Source: Chloroflexota bacterium (GTDB lineage Bacteria > Chloroflexota > Dehalococcoidia > SZUA-161). From it: 5,846 bases of DNA. Made by a program: the position numbers and the translations under genes. This document shows positions 1 to 5,846 of the stretch, piece by piece. The stretch spans positions 1 through 5,846 of the forward strand of contig VGNW01000151.1 of the NCBI GenBank assembly GCA_016865955.1. The letters run 5' to 3'. How positions within the stretch are numbered: the stretch's first letter is position 1; each line of letters begins with the position of its first letter. The notes under the pieces were generated by a model, which saw only the letters and a program-made list of their open reading frames with translations, was not told where the DNA came from and did not search any database.

Positions 1-146
1 GGTATAATGCTATCAACTACGTTGTGAGAAGTCAAAAACTTGCACGGCAGATAGTGCGCTTTCTTGGCAGCTTCTTACATTGTGAGGTAAAGTATGAAGA
101 ATATGGACAACCCGTGGGAACACAATATATAGGGTGCAGATACTGA
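1..146 (+). CDS. C-terminal fragment of an unidentified protein (5' end outside window)
   Basis: Reading from base 3, 47 codons are open up to a TGA at 144-146. The other two forward frames stop almost at once (TAA at 5-7, TGA at 25-27). The translated tail runs from YNAINYVVRSQKLARQ to GTQYIGCRY and has a normal protein composition: a basic amphipathic stretch (RSQKLARQIVRFLGSF) followed by a short charged, beta-like segment (CEVKYEEYG). No start codon is needed inside the window, because the gene would enter from the left edge. It converges on the metallopeptidase gene, with only 7 bases between the stop codons. I do not recognise the family. The 'LA..I..FLGS......V' pattern loosely recalls the end of LAGLIDADG homing-endonuclease domains, but this is too short to claim. 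It could also be a chance open frame. Confidence 0.5.
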   Translation, partial: YNAINYVVRSQKLARQIVRFLGSFLHCEVKYEEYGQPVGTQYIGCRY

Positions 147-153
147 TACGGCT

Positions 154-1380
154 TCAGTTTGCCCCTATGTATTTAAGCCAGTCTGCTTCTAATCCATTTG
201 TATTAAAGGAATAAACTTCCATCAACGCGTCATCATAAGAGCTGCCTTCCTTGAATATATTGAGCAACTCGAACATCTTATCCCGACCATAGGTTTGAAT
301 AAGGAAGTCCACGATACTATAGCTTTCAGCATAAGCAAGGTGAGCCCCCGCGGGATCAGCAGGAAAGCTGCTGCATAAAGACTGTACGGAGATAAGGGTT
401 CCTCCCGATATAGCTGATGTCAGCACAGATTGGAATCTTTCCTCTAAATCACCTTCGGCATACATGGAGAGCCCTTCTTCGAGCCAGGTCGGTATGTCGC
501 CATAGGGACTATTAGTCATCTGGTAGGTCACCAGATGCGCCAGTTCGTGCACCATAGCCCTCTTACCCCAATCCAGGTTTTCAGGGGCAATACCTATAGC
601 CACAATGCCGTACTCCACAAAAGCAACTCCGCCTGTCCATTCACTTGGATACACCAGCGAATCGCGTAATTCATCTGTGTTTCCATAAATATATATTTTG
701 ACCGGCTTTTCCAGATGAGCCCCTGTGTCATCTGACAGCTTGTCGAGGCCTCCCTGTGCAGCATTCATCAATTGACTGCCAAAGGACTGACTGCCTGTGT
801 ACCAATATAATGAGACATTAGCATCGGAGAGGGTATTCCAATCATAGCGCAGGTCATGAAAAACGAGGGTTGTCCATGAGGTCTGAGTTTTGCGCTTCGC
901 AGAATCCTCTATCAGCCACTGGTACTGGATTTCAGCACCCGGTGGTAGAGGTGCTTTGCGTGTGTCCCATTTCCAGCTTGTTTCGACATGTTTATCGCTA
1001 TCGAACTCCGGTTCCACCTCGGTAGCCACCTGCGCCAGGGAGATTTTCTTCACCTTATATCGCAGCTTTATACTGTCTATCTTATATGAACTCTCCGCCT
1101 CTACGCGGAAGGTTAGAGACGAGGGGAAATCGGTCTCCGTTTCAGAGGAGATAATCTCGATACTTCCGCTTACAGCAGTGGGCATGGGCGGTTGCACTGT
1201 CGGCGCGACGGTAAGTGCGGCTGTAGGTGTGGCTGACACAGGTGACGATGCCGGCAAGGAAGGCGTCGGTGAAATTTCCGGTGAGGAACTACATGCCTGA
1301 CCGGAAATGCTGAATATAACAACAATACAACACAGAATAAAGGTTAATTGTCCGCATAGCCCCTTGCTCATGCTTCGCAT
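154..1380 (-). CDS. Peptidase MA-family zinc metallopeptidase, predicted lipoprotein
   Basis: A 408-residue extracytoplasmic protein. Residues 1-30 form a signal peptide (basic start, hydrophobic 11-26) ending at Cys30, with a poor lipobox (GQAC instead of the usual Leu at -3). Residues 31-70 are a Ser/Pro/Thr/Ala-rich linker. Residues about 71-180 form a beta-rich domain with the pattern FPSSLTFRVEAES, IKLRYKV, PPGAEIQYQWLIED that precedes the catalytic domain in many Chloroflexota homologues. The catalytic part (about 185-405) carries HELAH at 278-282 and WLEEGLSMYAEG at 299-310. H278 and H282 would bind zinc, E279 would be the catalytic base, and E302, 20 residues after the second His as in thermolysin-type gluzincins, the third ligand. 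All active-site residues are intact. The start is set by AAGGT five bases upstream. An in-frame ATG three codons later is less well spaced. The gene follows the solute-binding lipoprotein gene by 31 bases, so the two are probably cotranscribed. The substrate is unknown. Confidence 0.88.
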   Translation of the reverse strand: MRSMSKGLCGQLTFILCCIVVIFSISGQACSSSPEISPTPSLPASSPVSATPTAALTVAPTVQPPMPTAVSGSIEIISSETETDFPSSLTFRVEAESSYKIDSIKLRYKVKKISLAQVATEVEPEFDSDKHVETSWKWDTRKAPLPPGAEIQYQWLIEDSAKRKTQTSWTTLVFHDLRYDWNTLSDANVSLYWYTGSQSFGSQLMNAAQGGLDKLSDDTGAHLEKPVKIYIYGNTDELRDSLVYPSEWTGGVAFVEYGIVAIGIAPENLDWGKRAMVHELAHLVTYQMTNSPYGDIPTWLEEGLSMYAEGDLEERFQSVLTSAISGGTLISVQSLCSSFPADPAGAHLAYAESYSIVDFLIQTYGRDKMFELLNIFKEGSSYDDALMEVYSFNTNGLEADWLKYIGAN

Positions 1381-1385
1381 CCGTT

Positions 1386-1390
1386 ACCTT
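1386..1390 (-). promoter_or_regulatory. Ribosome-binding site of the metallopeptidase gene
   Basis: Read on the minus strand this is AAGGT, five bases (AACGG) before the ATG at 1378-1380. It favours this start over the second ATG nine bases further in. It lies in the 31-base gap after the stop codon of the solute-binding protein gene, where I see no terminator hairpin, consistent with one transcript for both genes. Confidence 0.6.
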
Positions 1391-1411
1391 ATTAATTATG
1401 CCTGTTACTTT

Positions 1412-3805
1412 TTAATGAGGCTCTACGGAGACATCCTTCAAACATACAAAACCCATGGGATTCAGTACGAACCCCTTGACATATGGTTTAACCAGTATAT
1501 ATTCCACACCAAAGTATAAAGGCAAACAAGCGGCATCGTCTATCAGCATCTGTTCCGCCTGCTGATACATCTGCATTCGGACCGCGTTGCTTTGCTCGAC
1601 CCGCGCCTGCTCCAGCAGGGAGTCCACGCTGGCGTTGGAATATTCCCCTGTGTTCTCTTCGCTTCCTGTGTGGAACAGGATATCGAGAAAGTCCTGAGGG
1701 TCAGGATAATCGGCTGACCAACCTACGGTAAATAACTCGTCTTTCTCTTCCATCAACAAATTGTGATAATTCTCGGGGTCCAGTTGTCTGACATCGACCT
1801 CGACGCCGAGATTATCATGCCACATATCTATCAGAGCGGTTTCAAGGTCTGAGACCGTACCACGCCCTGATGTTGTGAGCGTGATAGGAGGCAGATTCGA
1901 GACGCTGCCGTAGCTGGATTCGGCAATGAGTTGTTTCGCCTTCACAGGGTCGTAGCCCAGCCCTTGAAGGCTGGCACTGTAGCCGGGTAATCCGGGAGGC
2001 AATATGCCATCGGCACTCACCACAGAATCTTTGAAAATAACATCGACAATCTTGTCCTTGTCTATGGCATAGCTGAAGGCTTGTCTCACCTTTGAGTCAT
2101 TAAAGGGAGGCTTCGTGGAGTTAAACCCAATGTACGCGACAGATAATTGCGGGACCGTGACCAACTCCTCATTTAAGGGATTGGTTGAGTCAAGTACCCT
2201 ATCCAAATCATCGAGATAAACCCCCGTTGAGTCTATCTCTCCGGTTTCGTACATTATCATAGGATAACCGCCCCACAGGCTGAATACTACATATTCGACC
2301 TTTGAAGGCGTATCGTAAAAGTCGCTGTTTCTTTCCAGGATGACGAGTTCGTCCTCCTCCCATTCCATAAGGCTGAATGCGCCTGTGCCGTTGGGTGTTT
2401 CCCACCAGTCCTCACCTGATTCTACATCGTACCTGTCAACCACAAAGGATACCGGATGCGCTAGCTTCTGCAGAAAGTACGATTTGGCTGAATCTATGGT
2501 GATCTGAAGCGTGTAATCATCCATTACCTTTACGCCGCTTATATCGGAAGCCTCACCATTCAGTTTCTCGGTGACGCCGACAATATCCGAGAGATATGTT
2601 GCGGCGGTGGGGGAATCGGTATCGGGGTCGCAAGCACGCTCTAGAGAATACTTAAAATCGTTTGCGGTAACCTGTCTGCCACTGTGAAAGGTTGCATCTT
2701 TACGCAGATGGAACGTGTAAATGGTTCCATCGCCTGTGATATTCCAGCTCTCTGCCATATCAGGCACAATCTGCAAATTCTGGTCGAATGTGACCAGGCC
2801 GCTGAAAATCTGGTACACATAGAAAGCTGAGGCTGTCTCTCGGCACATAGTAGGGTCCAGTGTTAATGGGCCTGTATCGTAAAGAAACAGAGCTTCGGAA
2901 CGGGGTATTCCAAAAAGGGTAGGTTCTTCCAGTCTGAATTTCTGTACGATAGAGTCCAAAGTATTTTTTACGAGGTCGAAAGAAGTACTAACATAGTGTC
3001 TCCATAAGATAATGACTTTGGTGCCGTTGAAAACGATCTGTGCCTCACCCTTGGTGGGATATCCACTTGAGCTGGCGGTGAAAACGAAATCATATGCAGG
3101 AATCGAATTGCCTACAGTGGAGCTGCCCTGAGAAACGATAGCGAATGTAGATAATATCCCTCTTATCTGCTCGATAAATTCTGTGGCGTACTCCTCCAGT
3201 GACATCTCCTCTGTGAGGACTCCCAGCATAATGATAAGTTGAGTTCCCTCATCCGGTTCTTTTATCGTAATAGCTGATTCTGTCTCATCAACAACCCAGT
3301 CGATAGGGAACTCAATAGTGAAACCGAATGCGCTGCTTCTATAAAATCCTGGACTTACTTTAAGTGTGCTCTGAAATCCATCGACTGAAACCTGATAAAT
3401 TCCCGCCTTTTCCTTAGAAATCTGGAATCGTACCTTTTTGCTCGATTGGGGCCCCACCACTATATCTTTCTTCTGTGCGGAGACACCTTCTATCTTGAGT
3501 TCTACCGTATAGTTCCCTGAAACTCCTCCGGTGTTTTTCAGCGATACTATTGCCGTTGCCTCTTCCTCGACGGCGACCTTACCGGGAGTCAGTAAAAGCG
3601 ATGTTACTTCAATCGAGGCAGGTAAAGGCGTAGGGGTAGGTTGCGGGGTAGGCGTAGCCCCAACAGTCGTTGCCTGCGATAAGGCAGGAGTTGCTGTGGA
3701 TAACCCCGACGATGTTTCGTTGCCCCCTGAGGAGGAGCAGGCAGCTAGGGTAATCACAAGGATAGACAGAATCAGCATGATGGAAGTAAGCTTGTGAATC
3801 TTCAT
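1412..3805 (-). CDS. Multidomain ABC transporter solute-binding lipoprotein (family 5, peptide/OppA type) with N-terminal CARDB-like and PsbP/DcrB-like domains
   Basis: At 797 residues it is far longer than the roughly 500-600 usual for this family, because of extra N-terminal modules. Residues 1-23 are a lipoprotein signal peptide with a good lipobox, LAAC, lipidation at Cys23. Residues 24-64 are a Ser/Gly then Thr-Pro repeat linker (TPTPQPTPTP). Residues about 65-152 look like a CARDB/Ig-type beta domain (IVSLKNTGG, AGIYQVSVDG). Residues about 154-293 resemble a PsbP/DcrB-like domain (AFGFTIEFPIDWVVDE). Residues about 300-790 are the SBP_bac_5 domain, with TFHLRKDATFHSGRQVTAND (365-384), NGTGAFSL (472-479), PPFNDSKVRQAFSYAIDKDK (566-585) and WSADYPDPQDFLDILF (696-711). 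By family, it would capture peptides or other oligomers outside the membrane and pass them to an ABC permease; no permease or ATPase gene is in the window. It is first gene of a probable two-gene unit with the metallopeptidase. The ligand cannot be read from sequence. Confidence 0.92.
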   Translation of the reverse strand: MKIHKLTSIMLILSILVITLAACSSSGGNETSSGLSTATPALSQATTVGATPTPQPTPTPLPASIEVTSLLLTPGKVAVEEEATAIVSLKNTGGVSGNYTVELKIEGVSAQKKDIVVGPQSSKKVRFQISKEKAGIYQVSVDGFQSTLKVSPGFYRSSAFGFTIEFPIDWVVDETESAITIKEPDEGTQLIIMLGVLTEEMSLEEYATEFIEQIRGILSTFAIVSQGSSTVGNSIPAYDFVFTASSSGYPTKGEAQIVFNGTKVIILWRHYVSTSFDLVKNTLDSIVQKFRLEEPTLFGIPRSEALFLYDTGPLTLDPTMCRETASAFYVYQIFSGLVTFDQNLQIVPDMAESWNITGDGTIYTFHLRKDATFHSGRQVTANDFKYSLERACDPDTDSPTAATYLSDIVGVTEKLNGEASDISGVKVMDDYTLQITIDSAKSYFLQKLAHPVSFVVDRYDVESGEDWWETPNGTGAFSLMEWEEDELVILERNSDFYDTPSKVEYVVFSLWGGYPMIMYETGEIDSTGVYLDDLDRVLDSTNPLNEELVTVPQLSVAYIGFNSTKPPFNDSKVRQAFSYAIDKDKIVDVIFKDSVVSADGILPPGLPGYSASLQGLGYDPVKAKQLIAESSYGSVSNLPPITLTTSGRGTVSDLETALIDMWHDNLGVEVDVRQLDPENYHNLLMEEKDELFTVGWSADYPDPQDFLDILFHTGSEENTGEYSNASVDSLLEQARVEQSNAVRMQMYQQAEQMLIDDAACLPLYFGVEYILVKPYVKGFVLNPMGFVCLKDVSVEPH

Positions 3806-3811
3806 AGAACA

Positions 3812-3817
3812 CCCCCT
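3812..3817 (-). promoter_or_regulatory. Strong ribosome-binding site of the solute-binding protein gene
   Basis: On the minus strand this is AGGGGG (continuing GTG), six bases before the ATG at 3803-3805. The match and spacing fix the start codon, which also begins a proper lipoprotein signal peptide. Confidence 0.75.
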
Positions 3818-3857
3818 AATAAATATGGGAAGGTCGTGAGGGAATTAATTGGGAATG

Positions 3858-3886
3858 ATAATAACATGAGAGAGTATATTAGTCAA
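3858..3886 (-). promoter_or_regulatory. Sigma-70-type promoter with extended -10, driving the lipoprotein gene pair
   Basis: On the minus strand, TTGACT (3886-3881) is followed by exactly 17 bases and then TATTAT (3863-3858). A TGT directly upstream of the -10 (3866-3864) gives the extended -10 pattern TGnTATTAT. The -35 matches consensus at 5 of 6 positions and the -10 also at 5 of 6. Initiation would fall near 3851, giving a leader of about 45 bases that includes the AGGGGG ribosome-binding site. The 155-base gap between the synthetase stop and this gene start is AT-rich here and contains no other clear signal, which supports an independent transcription unit. Confidence 0.7.
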
Positions 3887-3960
3887 TAATCGCGCAGGTT
3901 AAATTGCCGGCGCAAGTATTTCAGAGAATATAAACGTGGGGTAATGATCGAAATCCGTAC

Positions 3961-5373
3961 TTACGATTGCTCCAGCCCCATCCTTATTCCAGAATACCTC
4001 GCGGCGAAGCCAAGTGATTTCACAGCCAGATCGAAGTCTAAATAGGTCGGCAAACCGCGCGCCTCAAGCTGGCGCAGCATCTCCTCTAAAACCTGTGTCT
4101 TCATCCCGTAAAGATGTATAGCTATCGTCTTCGACATATGCTTCTTTAAACTGTCAAACGTCTCGGCGATGTAATGTATCAGGGCGTCGAAACCGACATA
4201 TATCGATGCTGCAACGCAATCCACGTTCTCGTCCTCCAGCACCGCCTCTATAATCTGCCTCTGCTTAGTGAAGGGGTCTTCCGCCACCGACAGCACCGGT
4301 CCCAAATCTACGGGGTTGCCGCCCAGTCTGCGGAACAGCTTCTTGAGTCTCTTCTGGGTGGCAGCCGAGAACTTCGCCATAACCAGTCCCGACCCCACAG
4401 CCGTATCTATAACCGTCACACCCAGCCCGCCCGACCCCGTGATGATAGCCACACGGTTTCCCCTGGGCAAGGGCTGACTGTTAAACACTCTGGGCACATC
4501 CCAGTATTCCTCCCACGAACTGAGACGGAGCGCTCCCACCTGCTTTATTACAGCATCATAGACCTGTTCATTCCCCGCCAGCGAGCCTGTATGAGAAACC
4601 ATAGCCTCAGCGCCAGCCTCGCTTTTGCCGCCTTTGATGATTAATAACGGTTTGCGAGCTACTACCCGTCGCGCCGCCTCGATAAATCTGCGCCCGTCCC
4701 TGGCGTTCTCCAGGTGCATTGCCACAGCTTTTGTCTTGTGGTCATTCGCCAGATAGTTCAGCACGTCCGACTCATCGACATCGCACTTGTTGCCGATGTC
4801 GCACAATAACCTGACCGGATAACTGCGTTCCTCCAGAGGCTTCGCCGCCAGTCCCACGGAGCCGGTCTGACTGCAATAGGCAACGCCCCCCTGGCGAATC
4901 TTATCCTGAACGATGATGTAGGGATTGGTGAGGAAGCCTGTTGCGGGATTGAACACGCCGACCGTATTGGGTCCTATGATGCGTATCCCCGTGCGGCGGG
5001 CGATGTCCTCCAGTTGCCTCTGATATTTGGCGCCATCGCCGCCGGCTTCGGCGAAGTTCTCCGATACAATGATAACCGCCTTCACGCCCTTATGCGCACA
5101 CTGCTGCACTATCCTGGGCACCGTTGGCGGTGGCGTTATCACAATAGCAGCTTCGACAGGTTCTGTTACCTCTTCTACAGAAGAATAGGCCTTCATGCCC
5201 ACGACTTCGCTGTGGAATGGGCTGACGGGGTAAATCTTCCCGGAATAGCCGAATTGACGCAGACTCCGCACCATGCCGTAGCCCAGACCGAACCCCTCCC
5301 GCAACGAGCCGAATACAGCTACGGAGCCCGGCTCGAAAAAAGCCCTGAGGTCACTCTTATCCTGCTGCGGCAT
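3961..5373 (-). CDS. Acyl-CoA synthetase (ADP/NDP-forming), alpha-type CoA-binding/ligase subunit
   Basis: A 470-residue cytoplasmic protein of the succinyl-CoA ligase-like superfamily, which interconverts an acyl-CoA plus ADP and phosphate with the free acid, CoA and ATP. Residues about 8-140 are a CoA-binding Rossmann-like domain (FFEPGSVAVFGS at 12-23, IIGPNTVGVFNP at 132-143). About 160-300 is the ligase domain with SQTGSVG (168-174), KGGKSEAG (247-254) and VSHTGSLAGN (259-268). His261 is the expected phospho-histidine of the family. About 305-460 is a second CoA-ligase-type domain (ITGSGGLGVTVIDTA, GGNPVDLGPV). The length equals a stand-alone alpha subunit; the ATP-grasp beta part found in fused ~700-residue enzymes is absent and no beta gene is visible. 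The common GPNC motif reads GPNT here (Thr137). ATG at 5373 is the first start in its frame, which is closed upstream by TGA at 5437-5439. The ribosome-binding site is poor: GGAG sits only two bases from the ATG. The acyl substrate is unknown. Confidence 0.88.
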   Translation of the reverse strand: MPQQDKSDLRAFFEPGSVAVFGSLREGFGLGYGMVRSLRQFGYSGKIYPVSPFHSEVVGMKAYSSVEEVTEPVEAAIVITPPPTVPRIVQQCAHKGVKAVIIVSENFAEAGGDGAKYQRQLEDIARRTGIRIIGPNTVGVFNPATGFLTNPYIIVQDKIRQGGVAYCSQTGSVGLAAKPLEERSYPVRLLCDIGNKCDVDESDVLNYLANDHKTKAVAMHLENARDGRRFIEAARRVVARKPLLIIKGGKSEAGAEAMVSHTGSLAGNEQVYDAVIKQVGALRLSSWEEYWDVPRVFNSQPLPRGNRVAIITGSGGLGVTVIDTAVGSGLVMAKFSAATQKRLKKLFRRLGGNPVDLGPVLSVAEDPFTKQRQIIEAVLEDENVDCVAASIYVGFDALIHYIAETFDSLKKHMSKTIAIHLYGMKTQVLEEMLRQLEARGLPTYLDFDLAVKSLGFAARYSGIRMGLEQS

Positions 5374-5390
5374 TACTCCATCTGTTCCAG

Positions 5391-5449
5391 CCGTTCGTGG
5401 TGAGCCTGTCGAACCATGAACGACCCTTCGACAAGCTCAGGGCGAACGG
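5391..5449. repeat. REP-like imperfect inverted repeat in the intergenic gap
   Basis: The left arm 5391-5413 (CCGTTCG...TGAGC..TGTCGAA) and right arm 5427-5449 pair at 19 of 23 positions around a 13-base loop. The mismatches are a three-base internal loop after CCGTTCG and one base between TGAGC and TGTCGAA. The core words (TTCGACAAGCTCAGGGCGAACGG in the right arm, GTGAGCCTGTCGAAC in the left) match, from memory, a dispersed intergenic palindrome seen in many environmental bacterial genomes, Chloroflexota included; no search was possible. Only one copy is in the window and I see no flanking target-site duplication. It lies between the oxidoreductase stop and the synthetase start, ending 17 bases before the latter. 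Confidence 0.8.
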
Positions 5450-5468
5450 GCGAGGCAACCTCGCCGTT
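5445..5468. repeat. GC-rich hairpin overlapping the edge of the REP-like repeat
   Basis: AACGGGCGAGG (5445-5455) pairs with CCTCGCCGTT (5459-5468) around a CAA loop: ten base pairs with one bulged G, including a perfect inner GC-rich stem. Read on the plus strand it is followed by ACATTTTTAAAT, so it could end transcription in that direction, but no plus-strand gene enters from the left. In the minus-strand direction, that of the neighbouring genes, it lies about 22 bases after the oxidoreductase stop and has no T-run after it, so it is not a standard intrinsic terminator for that gene. It shares five bases with the right arm of the larger repeat. Confidence 0.55.
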
Positions 5469-5490
5469 ACATTTTTAAATATATTGCTAC

Positions 5491-5846
5491 TTAAAGAACA
5501 CCTTCGATAAGCCTGGCAACATATCGCGCTATAGCAGGCGATGATGTCAACCCCGGTGACTCAATACCAATCAGATTGACAAACCCCGGCAGTCCCTTAT
5601 CGCTTTCATCCCTGATAACGAAGTCCCTGATGTCCTCGCCGGGACCCTGAAGCTTCGGCCTGATGCCCGCCATCTCGGGTTCGAGGTCTTCGTACTCTAT
5701 AAACGGCAGCATCTTCCTTGCCGATTCATAGAATGCCTCTTTATGTCTCGTGTCAACGCTGTAGTCTATACTGTCCACATACTCCACGCTGGGGCCCAGC
5801 CTCATTCTGCCTTCGAGGTCAAGTGTAACGTGTATGCCCCGGTTAC
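5491..5846 (-). CDS. FAD-dependent oxidoreductase, L-2-hydroxyglutarate oxidase-like, C-terminal part (5' end outside window)
   Basis: The frame is open from the right edge to TAA at 5491-5493, giving about 118 residues of the C-terminus. An ATG at 5803-5805 is internal: the upstream codons (NRGIHVTLDLEGR) continue the conserved family pattern 'GIH.TLDL.G...LGP..EYVD'. Other recognisable parts are RPKLQGPGEDIRDFVIRDE and, near the end, LIGIESPGLTSSPAIARYVA, typical of the DAO-fold L-2-hydroxyglutarate oxidase/dehydrogenase-like group, in which the C-terminal segment helps close the FAD site. By family it would oxidise a 2-hydroxyacid or related substrate, with electrons passing to FAD; the actual substrate cannot be told from this tail. 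The FAD-binding N-terminus (GxGxxG) is outside the window. It is codirectional with the synthetase gene, 117 bases upstream of it, with the inverted repeat between, so cotranscription is possible but not shown. Confidence 0.8.
   Translation of the reverse strand, partial: NRGIHVTLDLEGRMRLGPSVEYVDSIDYSVDTRHKEAFYESARKMLPFIEYEDLEPEMAGIRPKLQGPGEDIRDFVIRDESDKGLPGFVNLIGIESPGLTSSPAIARYVARLIEGVL

Noticed and set aside
3..8. TATAAT at the left edge as a plus-strand -10 box
   Set aside because: It falls inside the open frame of the partial gene, a -35 element would be outside the window, and no gene starts downstream in that direction.
890..1300. 136-codon plus-strand open frame opposite the metallopeptidase gene
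   Set aside because: It lies wholly inside a well-supported gene on the other strand, has no ribosome-binding site or recognisable family, and its repetitive composition mirrors the low-complexity linker.
3620..3660. GTAGG-type short tandem repeats as a possible regulatory or phase-variable repeat
   Set aside because: They encode the Thr-Pro linker of the lipoprotein, the units are imperfect, and such low-complexity linkers are common in lipoproteins.
3531..3797. Plus-strand open frame rich in Gly-Val repeats opposite the solute-binding protein N-terminus
   Set aside because: The Gly-Val repeats are the reverse reading of the Thr-Pro linker codons of the real lipoprotein gene.
3904..3915. 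TTGCCGGCGCAA as a terminator after the synthetase gene
   Set aside because: Only a four-base-pair stem with a four-base loop, and only a short T-run follows in the minus-strand direction.
4174..4644. 156-codon plus-strand open frame opposite the synthetase gene
   Set aside because: The opposite strand encodes conserved family motifs, including the phosphohistidine region, across this interval; the plus-strand translation resembles no family I know.
5014..5403. 129-codon plus-strand open frame opposite the synthetase N-terminus and running into the repeat
   Set aside because: It overlaps the conserved CoA-binding domain on the minus strand and has no independent support.

Overview
The window looks like a piece of an environmental bacterial chromosome, most plausibly Chloroflexota and perhaps Dehalococcoidia. 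That placement is an inference from protein style: two lipoproteins with Thr/Pro/Ser-rich linkers after the signal peptide, a CARDB-like beta domain joined to other modules, a peptidase-MA lipoprotein with the N-terminal beta domain I associate with that phylum, and a stand-alone alpha-type subunit of an NDP-forming acyl-CoA synthetase. No rRNA or tRNA gene is present to fix the taxonomy.

Layout, left to right. Positions 1-146 hold the C-terminal 47 codons of an unidentified plus-strand gene. It converges on the minus-strand genes that fill the rest of the window, with 7 bases between the two stop codons. Next come two minus-strand lipoprotein genes in a tight pair: the upstream gene (1412-3805) encodes a large multidomain family-5 ABC solute-binding lipoprotein, and 31 bases downstream of it (154-1380) lies a lipoprotein metallopeptidase with an HExxH...E zinc site. 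A near-consensus promoter with an extended -10 (3858-3886) and a strong ribosome-binding site (3812-3817) precede the pair, so it is probably its own transcription unit.

Further right, still on the minus strand, are an alpha-type subunit of an ADP/NDP-forming acyl-CoA synthetase (3961-5373) and the 3' part of a FAD-dependent oxidoreductase resembling the L-2-hydroxyglutarate oxidase group (5491 to the window edge). The gap between them holds an imperfect 59-base inverted repeat of REP-like type and an overlapping GC-rich hairpin, ending 17 bases before the synthetase start codon.

How they may work together: the two lipoproteins would both be anchored outside the membrane, where one could cut protein and the other bind peptides (or another oligomeric solute). 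No permease or ATPase gene is in view, so import is not demonstrated. The synthetase subunit and oxidoreductase suggest organic-acid metabolism (2-hydroxyacid oxidation, acyl-CoA/acid interconversion), but their pairing is only positional. I see no CRISPR array, insertion sequence, tRNA or rRNA, and no clear defence or mobile system.
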